Source of the DNA: Quercus robur
Lineage: Eukaryota > Streptophyta > Magnoliopsida > Fagales > Fagaceae
Direction: 5' to 3'
Length of the DNA stretch: 64,000 nt
NCBI RefSeq assembly: GCF_932294415.1
Contig: NC_065536.1
Coordinates: forward strand, 56,235,854 to 56,299,853
Below are positions 56,957-64,000 of this stretch, one piece after another; position 1 is the first letter of the stretch, and each line of letters opens with the position of its first letter. Both the position numbers and the translations under genes were made by a program. The notes under the pieces are model-generated. The model did no database searches. It was not told where the DNA came from and saw only the letters and a list, made by a program, of their open reading frames with translations.

Positions 56957-58340
56957 TGTAATAAATATGGCAATTAGGTAATATATAGCATAGCAATTAA
57001 GCTTTTGTTTCTATTTACAAAATTAATGCAATTTGGTGCAACTACATGGCAATTAAACACAGTATCAACTTGGCATAACCATAACTTCTAAGCACAACTT
57101 TATAATATACTAGTCGCTGACTCGTGCGATGCACGGAAAAACTATTGACTCTAACAAAAAATGAAGAAATATTTAACTTCCATACTTTTCCATAATTTAG
57201 AAGTATTGTCTAACATTAAATGTTATTGAGTTGCAAGTGCATAGTTACCGAAACCTACCAAGTAATTTACAATTCTTAAATTAATAAAGCAAAATTCTCA
57301 ATAGTTAGATATACACACACTCAAAACTAATTTAAACTACAAATATATAAATAAAGACCATGATATGAGGAAGACACACCAAGTTTCAAATTTGAGTAGC
57401 AATATGACTTTCTCGTAGTAATAATGTGAGAGATCGTAAAACTTCAGGTGCTCTCAAAAAATAGATTTGGGTGCTTTGAAGGGCACCTCTCTTTTTGGGT
57501 AAGTGGTGTGGACTCACCACTTATTTTTTTTATACAAAAAAATAAGAAAAAAAAACTAAATACAAAATACATATTTAGAATACTTTGAATGTCATTGATT
57601 GAATAGAGAACAATACAATTTTGGTAAATCAAACCATACAAGGCTTTGGGTCCTAGTTACAATCTATGTAGAAGAATACAAAGCTTTGGTCCTAGTTACA
57701 ATCTACCAAAATTAAAAAAAACAAGACACTAATCTACCTATCCAAAAATCCTAAGCTCGAGGGCTAAGTTATGGAATGAGAAGGTGTTAGGCACCCATTC
57801 CATCTGGTCTTCTAGACTCTAATGACCAATATACCCTTTTTTGCATGATGTTAAATGATATGTTAAGCTCACATGATAGAAACTCGACAAAAATTAATCT
57901 AAATAAATCTACCTCATGAATATGTCTCTTTTAAAAGAAAATTCAGACCTGTTTTGAGGATAAAAAATTAAGACTTGGTTTGTTAAAAAAATCAGATCTG
58001 TTTTTGTAAAGGATAAAATAAAAGATTTTATCAAGAAAAAAATCAAATTTGTTTTGTGTAAAGTAAAAAAAAAAAAAAAAAAGATTTTATCAAGAAAAAT
58101 CAGATATGTTTTTGTGTAAAGTAAAAAAAGAGTGATTTTATCAAGAAAAATCAGATTCGTTTTGAAAAGTTAAAAAAAAATATGATTTTTGTTTTATAAA
58201 AAAAATCAAATCCATTGTTGGAAATAAAATAAAAAATACTTTTGAAAGAGGATTCACATTCATGAGATAAATTCATTATGCATGCATCACATATTAAGAA
58301 AAAGAAAAGACCTCAACCTAATTTTCAAAATCTGCAATTA
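56957..58340. other. Flank with a Helitron-like 3' end
   Basis: 56957-57108 is AT-rich host sequence. At 57110-57137 the minus strand has the Helitron terminus: hairpin CCGTGCATCGCACG, then 'agtcagcga' and CTAG before T. Its 5' end should lie at higher coordinates but I could not find it. 57400-58340 includes A-rich repeats of 'agattttatcaagaaaaatcag', an early part of the minisatellite below. No gene. Confidence 0.45.
57110..57137 (-). mobile_element. Helitron 3' terminus (element otherwise undefined)
   Basis: It reads CTAG at 57113-57110 (minus), followed by T, with the hairpin 57122-57137. It is almost the same as the terminus at 40269-40296. Confidence 0.6.
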
Positions 58341-59020
58341 TGTAACAAAAATTAGATCTGTATTTAATGAAAATACATATCAGTTTTGAGAGTTAAGAAA
58401 AAAAATTAGATTTGTATTTAATGAAAATACAAATCAATCTTGAGAGTTAAAAAAAATTAGATCTGTATTTAATGAAAATACATATCTGTTTTGAGAGTTA
58501 AAAAAACCAGATCTGTATTTAATGAAAATACATATTAGTTTTGTGTTAAAAAATTATATCTACCACCGCACACCCTTCGTAAGATGGTCACTCTACAAGT
58601 ATAAGTGCTTGTGGAGTGTGGGGGGCAAGGGCCAGGGTTCAAGTCTCCATAAGGGAGCTTTCACACACATATACACTTAGATTATGATAAAGTAGAAATT
58701 CTATCTTGTATAAAAAAAAAAATTTATATCTGTATTTAATGAAAATATAGATCTATTTTGAGAGTTAAAAAAAATCAATTTTGCATTTAATGAAAATACA
58801 TATAAGTTTTGAGAGTTAAAAAAATCAGATTTGTATTTAATGAAAATATAGATCAGTTTTGTGTTAAAAAAATCAAATTTAAAAAATTCAAATCAATTTT
58901 GAGAGTTAAAAAAAAAAAAAAAAAATCAGATTTGAAAATTCATATCAGTTTTTGAGTTTAAAGAAAAATCAGGTCTGAAAATTCAAATCAGTTTTTGAGT
59001 TTAAAGAAATCAAATCTTTG
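58341..59020. repeat. Degenerate minisatellite, about 50-bp period
   Basis: Repeated units of the form 'agatctgtatttaatgaaaa' plus 'tacatatcagttttgagag' and 'ttaaaaaaat' occur at about 58347, 58403, 58459, 58508, 58730, 58780, 58830 and onward in shorter forms to 59020. The array is split by a SINE at 58562-58722. Confidence 0.85.
58562..58722 (+). mobile_element. SINE, family 1, full copy with target duplication
   Basis: It begins ACCACCGCACACCCTTCGTA, has 'gatggtcactctacaagt' (box A side), 'cagggttcaagtctcc' (box B) and ends 'cttgtat' plus A run. ATTATATCT at 58553-58561 and TTTATATCT at 58723-58731 are its target duplication, 8 of 9 matching. It interrupts the minisatellite in mid-unit. 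Confidence 0.9.
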
Positions 59021-62000
59021 ATAGTCATTAGTAGATTTTGAAACTTAAGAAAATGAATCACAATAAAAAATCATCTAAGAACGTGTTAAAGAAAATTCAA
59101 GTAGAGCATGACAATTATATATCAAGAACCAAAAAAAAAAAAAAAAACATGCTAAACATATTCATGCATCAAAAAATAACAAAAAACAATGAAAGAAGAA
59201 AAGAAAAAAGAAATAGAATACCTCTTGCATGAGCGTACTCTTCTAATAAAAGGATATTTTAGAATTGAAAGAAGTTTATTTACCTCTTTGAAACCTAAAA
59301 TACTTTACTTATAAAAATGAAATTCCTAAGGCAAAAGCCTCCAGAACGCCTTTAATGCAAGGGGAAATGAAAAATAAGAGCCAGAAAAGGGGGGGGGGGG
59401 GGTTAGAAAGTGTAAAAAGTGTGCTGAATTTTGAGAGGCATCCTCTATTTATAGAGGTTGGAATGCTTAAAAAAATAAGCAAAAAACGTATGGGGAAAAT
59501 ATTAAAAAAAAAGAGATTTGGATTAGAGTAAGCTGATTTTTCAGATCAGAACTAGTTTCAGTATTTTGATCATATATTTTTACTCAAAATTCAAATTAAG
59601 CTGAAATTTTGAAAGCTGAATGGAAATTCGATTTTCTACAACTTTGCCAGAAACACCCTAGTCCAAATTTTGAGTTCTACTATGCCAAAAGTGCCTTGGA
59701 ATGTGAATCTGAAAATCTACTACTTTATTATCAGCTTATTTGTTTTAATCTCGTGCAACAAATCTCACTTAAAGAAAAATACTTAACCAATCACAAAAAT
59801 TCATTTAATTAATTTTAATCATTAACCAATCAAAATTGATTTCAATTAATCACACGTGATCGGCTTCACCCCATACAATGCATGCAGACCCTGAAAACTT
59901 GATCTCGTGATATCTTTCAATTTGAAGATCCGATTTGGGAATCAAACATACTGTCGCGATCGTTAGAATCTTAAAATAATTTTTATGATATGTAATGAAT
60001 GAATTAATGCATGTAATAAAACTCTAAATATTTGGGTATATGAATGGTCACTCTAGTCATCTTCTAAGATTAAATTATGGGTACAAAATTGAGTGTCTAC
60101 AAATAACAATATAGACAATTCAAAACATAGAACAATGTCAAAATTATAATACCTAATTCCATTATTTTTTATGTTGAATCCAAACAAATAATTAATAAAC
60201 AAAAAATCATAGCTTTTAATAAGAAAACAAAAAATCATATGAACCTAAATAAAAAGCATTTGAGGTGAAGAATTAAGATCAACCTATTGAAATGCAAATA
60301 TCAGAAACCCCATAAAATTCATTAATAACAATATAAACAAATATCCACATATGTTGAATTGAAATTTTATTAATAATAATAATATAAACAAATCCAACAT
60401 AAAATTCATTAATCAAGGAAGAAACTTGAAATCAAATTCCTTTCTTTTTAAAAAAAAAAAAAAAAATCCTAAAGTGAATTTAGATTTAGGATTTTAAGGT
60501 GGTAATTGCTAAGGTTTTGAGCAGGGAAAAGAGACTCCTAACAGCAGTTCTTCTCTCTTTTTTTCTTAATCCTAACTCTTTTTTTTTGGTTTCGTGAGTC
60601 TCTCTCTCTCTTTTTGAAGCTTAAAGTGAAGTTAAGTTTAGGGTTTTGAGGTGACAACTATTATGACTTTGAGGAGGAGAGAAAAAGTCCTAACACTAAA
60701 TATCTTTTATTATTTAACGCTTAGTTTGTTTATAAAATAGAACACTAAATATTATAAGTAAAATTATTGAAATTTTGGAGAAAACTAACAACATGCACTG
60801 CAAATCATGCAGGAATTCAACTAGTTTATATAATAAATGAGACCAATCTATGCCATTGCATTACAAGCTGATTGTCACATATTTGATATATACATAGGAG
60901 AAGGAGAATTTAAACCTAGACATGTTTGGAAATATTAGGAGTTGCCGTTTGAGTTACAAAACTCTTTGGACATATTTGATATATAGTAAAATTAGTACGC
61001 ATTAGTTACATATACTTTATGCAAATCCCATTATCTTAGTCACATAGCAATCAACCATTTTCCTTTCAATTAATATTAGATTTATATCACAACTTAGGTG
61101 TTAGATGTTTGGAGTGAATTAAAAATAGTATTAGTTTTTTTTTTTTTTAATTAAAATAGAATTTTGAATTAAAACCAGTACTGGAAAATTGACCTCAAGA
61201 TTACTACTCTCAGTTACAGAAAGAGTTTTTATCAACCGAATCCCTATTCAATGTATTAGCCAAGGCAATTTTTGTGAAAATGAAACCAAATCAGAGAGCT
61301 GGGAGAAGTACCGATGGAAAGAGAAAACAGATGTTAATTATGTAGTTCCCTCATTATTTTTGTTTGGAAAGACTGCTGTTCAAACTTGCGATAGTGGTTC
61401 TTGGTTTGTCCTCATGGACTTAAGCTCATGATCAAAAACTAAACCTCATGTCCAAACTTCCTTGACTCAGCTTTAAATCTGAAAATTCAGCCTGTCATGA
61501 CGTGTGATGGAGTAAATGTAGTAAGCCTCCTCTCCTTCACCAATGTGTGTACAGGTCATTACAGACATATGCAACACCATGCCACTTTGCATAATGCCTT
61601 TGGGAGAGGTTGGTTGTTGAACAATACACCCAAATAATGTGATCCATTGGATACAAGCAATGGAGTGCCTCAAGGGCAGCAATCCAACTTCGTCATTAAG
61701 CTCTAACTTGAACACATTGCGATAAAGTTCAAGAATGAGATGCAGAGATGCCGCATACGGTATAAGTAGGATCAAAAGCCCAATGATTTTGTGATTGGCT
61801 CTATTGCGCTGATGTCTGTCCTGTCGCCTTCTATTTCATAGCCTTCTTGCCAACCGAAATGACAAACGGCCATAAATAGTACTATTCCTCAACCTTCTTT
61901 GGACAGCACGCGCGATAGTTCACATATTGAAGAACTCCATAAGGTTAAACATGATATCCTTCCAATCATCTTTGCCCGATATTTGTAACTAAAATTATAA

Positions 62001-62150
62001 TAATAATAATAATAATAAACACTTACACAAACATTAGAGGGAGAGGTTACAAGAATTGATCAATGATGGATGAATATTTTATAAGAAAGAAGAAAACAAA
62101 GTTTAAGAAATATCCCTCTATTGAATTGAATTGGAAGCTACAGAAATTGA
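59021..62150. other. AT-rich intergenic region
   Basis: No gene is supported. 60480-60720 resembles part of the 40269-41477 Helitron near 41280-41380 ('gggttttgaggtg'). 60829-61085 is another copy of the 39752 repeat, and the preceding 'ggaattcaactag' also occurs at 44285. The frames at 61189-61431 (plus) and 61473-61775 (minus) look less repetitive than their surroundings and could be gene remnants, but I recognise no domain in either. An (AAT)n microsatellite is at about 61995-62018. Confidence 0.4.
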
Positions 62151-62250
62151 TTTTTTTTTTTTTTTTTTGATGAATCAATAAGAATTGCATTACACCAATG
62201 TAATACGTACCAGGCAAGAAGTCTATATTCAATAGACAGCCCTAACTAGA
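62151..62250 (-). mobile_element. LINE 3' tail fragment
   Basis: A T run at 62152-62169 is followed by 'gatgaatcaataagaattgc', the usual look of a LINE 3' end in minus orientation. Only about 100 bp remain. It abuts the start of the segment copied from 34704. Confidence 0.45.
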
Positions 62251-63390
62251 ATGTGGACTTATAATGTTTGGTTCATTTATTTGTATACAACTTTTGGTAC
62301 TGTTTGGTTTAGGGAATTTACGTTTCCTTTGACATCCAAATTCCTTAGAATGTGATATCTGAGAAATGTAATTATTTATATATTAGGTTTAATTATGAAT
62401 CTACTAGAATTTTCAGTATTGTAAAATTCCAATGTTTGGGTTATTCATAAGAATCTTATAAGTATAATAATGCGTCTCATACAATTTAAAGGGAGGGAAG
62501 ACTTACTACAAACTTAAAAGACAATTTGAAAGACAATATTGAAATTCGTTTTTAACCCATTTGAAAGAGAATGAAGTGAAGATATTCCTAAACTTAAAAG
62601 CAATGTGTTTCATGAGCATTATCAAGCCACTTTTTTAATATCTTCATACAACTAGATAATGAGAAAATAATATAAACTATAAATTAATTCAAATTTATTA
62701 AAACGAGAATCTAACATTTTCAAATGACATGTATAATACAAAACTAATTATTTAAAATTCTTTTTTTGTATTGTATATCATGACATCATGTTTTGTCAAG
62801 GTTAATCAACTAAGAAGTTGTCCATTACGAGTAGTCATTCTTTGTACAAAGAGGATCACATCAACATTATCTAGTAGTTCTCCAACTCAATACTATATTG
62901 TCATATGTTCAAATCAATTGAGTCTAATCTTAGTCACAATCCAAAATACAATTATTTAGCCAAGAGCCTTGTAGCTCAACAAGTTAGCACCTCCTACTAT
63001 GTCTATGACATCCAAGATTCAATTCTCCATTTTCCCTTTCACTGCATGTTGTCAACTAGTCATTTCTACCAGCCAAAGCTCTAGGCAATAAAGATGGATC
63101 CAGGCCAAAGCTCTAGAAAGTGGAAATTGGTAGGTTGTATCTTCAAGACATTAGCTTGATCTGTTAATGCGAATTGCCACCTCCATGTTCAAATCATTAT
63201 AAATCATTTGACACCACTGAAAAAAGACTAATAGAAATGTACGTGTGCTTTGGATCTACTATTCCATCAAAATTTTGAGGGGGAAAAAAACTAATATGAA
63301 ATAAATTCAATTTAAAAAAAAAAAAAAAAAAAAAGTGGAAACACACATGCATATTAATTATTAAAAAGTAAAGAATTATCTTAAAATACA
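62251..63390 (+). repeat. Paralog of the F-box 3' flank (34.70-36.51 kb)
   Basis: Collinear with 34704-35329 and 36309-36510. It carries an extra 375 bp or so at about 62328-62705 and lacks the MULE present in the other copy. It holds the same old SINE at about 62952-63040. No F-box coding sequence remains beside it. No gene. Confidence 0.75.
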
Positions 63391-64000
63391 GGCGAAAATA
63401 CAATGTAGATTCCTGAAGTTTGCCTATTGTGCGCTTTTGGTCCCTTAAGTTTCGATTGGGCACTATTAGTCCTTGAAATTAAAAAATGAGTGTCATTGGT
63501 TTATTTATTAACTTTCATTAAATTCTTTCTTATGTGTCTAACAGAGCATTGACATGACACTTATTTTTTTCCCTGTGGCAAACTATTTTTCTATTAAAAA
63601 ATCAAACATATGATTAAAATCCAAACTTGCTTCCCTGTGGCAACCTATTTTTTATTTAAAAATCACACATATGATTAGACTCCAAACTCGCTTCTTTTCC
63701 CCAATATAACCCAAATCCGAAAGACCTAGGTAGTTGACTACTTTCTCAAAATGAAATCATACTCGGTTGAGATGGAACACACATCGGAGCAGCAACACGC
63801 AGTCACGTCCACCAAAGTCTCAGTGGATGTGCGTTCTTTGAATTTATCTGGTATTTGCCTTACTATTTTTCACTTCCAAGTCGTAAATTCCATTTGGTAT
63901 TCATTTTTCAACAAGGGCTATAGAACTGCCAGATGGTTTTTCTGTATTAGATTGATTTCAAAACTCTTTAGTTATTAATTAAGAGTTTCCATTGTATGCT
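63391..64000. mobile_element. Left end of a fourth MULE, running out of the window
   Basis: From 63391 GGCGAAAATACAATGTAG and 'ttggtcccttaagttt' match the inverted repeats of the element at 49223. The interior has a two-copy direct repeat (63570-63690, 'ccctgtggcaa-ctattttt'). At 63751 an ATG frame (MKSYSVEMEHTSEQQHAVTS) runs to a possible donor at about 63850 (TTATCTG|gtattt), suggesting a captured exon. The right end and target duplication are beyond 64000. Confidence 0.6.

Noticed and set aside
61189..61775. Open frames of 80 and 100 codons as genes
   Set aside because: Composition is less repetitive than nearby, but no family is recognisable and no exon structure emerges.

Overview
This is plant nuclear DNA. 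The genes have short spliced exons with AT-rich introns, long homopolymer and (AT)n tracts are common, and nearly every plant transposon class is present. The gene set (a DRM-type cytosine methyltransferase, an FBD-type F-box gene, a secoisolariciresinol-dehydrogenase-like SDR) says angiosperm, most likely a eudicot. I suspect a woody rosid, but that is an impression from repeat style and cannot be proved from this window.

Host genes: (1) an SDR on + at 8367-9390, two exons; (2) QCR8, mitochondrial complex III subunit 8, on - at 11952-14461, two tiny exons around a 2.3 kb intron; (3) a DRM1/2-type de novo DNA methyltransferase on -, coding 17534-23745, about nine exons; (4) an F-box/FBD gene on + at 31993-34651, four exons. 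All four can be spliced into uninterrupted frames. I see no operon-like or pathway link between them.

Mobile DNA fills most of the rest. 1-7150 and 9860-11460 are direct paralogous blocks flanking the SDR. Block A received a 486-bp MITE and a 5.6 kb L1-type LINE; block B received two adjacent 192-bp MITEs. 15-16.5 kb holds two LINE remnants. 25.7-26.9 kb is a Mutator-like element with a captured RING-finger fragment. 29 kb, 39 kb and 40-41.5 kb carry short non-autonomous Helitrons. 35.3-36.3 kb is a second MULE, 47.7-48.6 kb a non-autonomous CACTA element, 49.2-50.4 kb a third MULE with a captured open frame. 50.9-57 kb is a complete, young, non-autonomous LTR retrotransposon whose interior has no gag or pol but a 17-unit, 80-bp tandem array. 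58-59 kb is a minisatellite with a SINE in it. A fourth MULE begins at 63.39 kb and leaves the window.

The most useful structure is internal: three sets of paralogous flanks (1-7 kb with 9.9-11.5 kb; 34.7-36.5 kb with 62.3-63.4 kb; 38.1-38.6 kb with inverted 47.5-48.9 kb) provide empty sites that fix insertion boundaries and target-site duplications. I found no convincing new molecular system. The least ordinary object is the array-bearing LTR element. All coordinates and splice sites were read by eye without alignment software.
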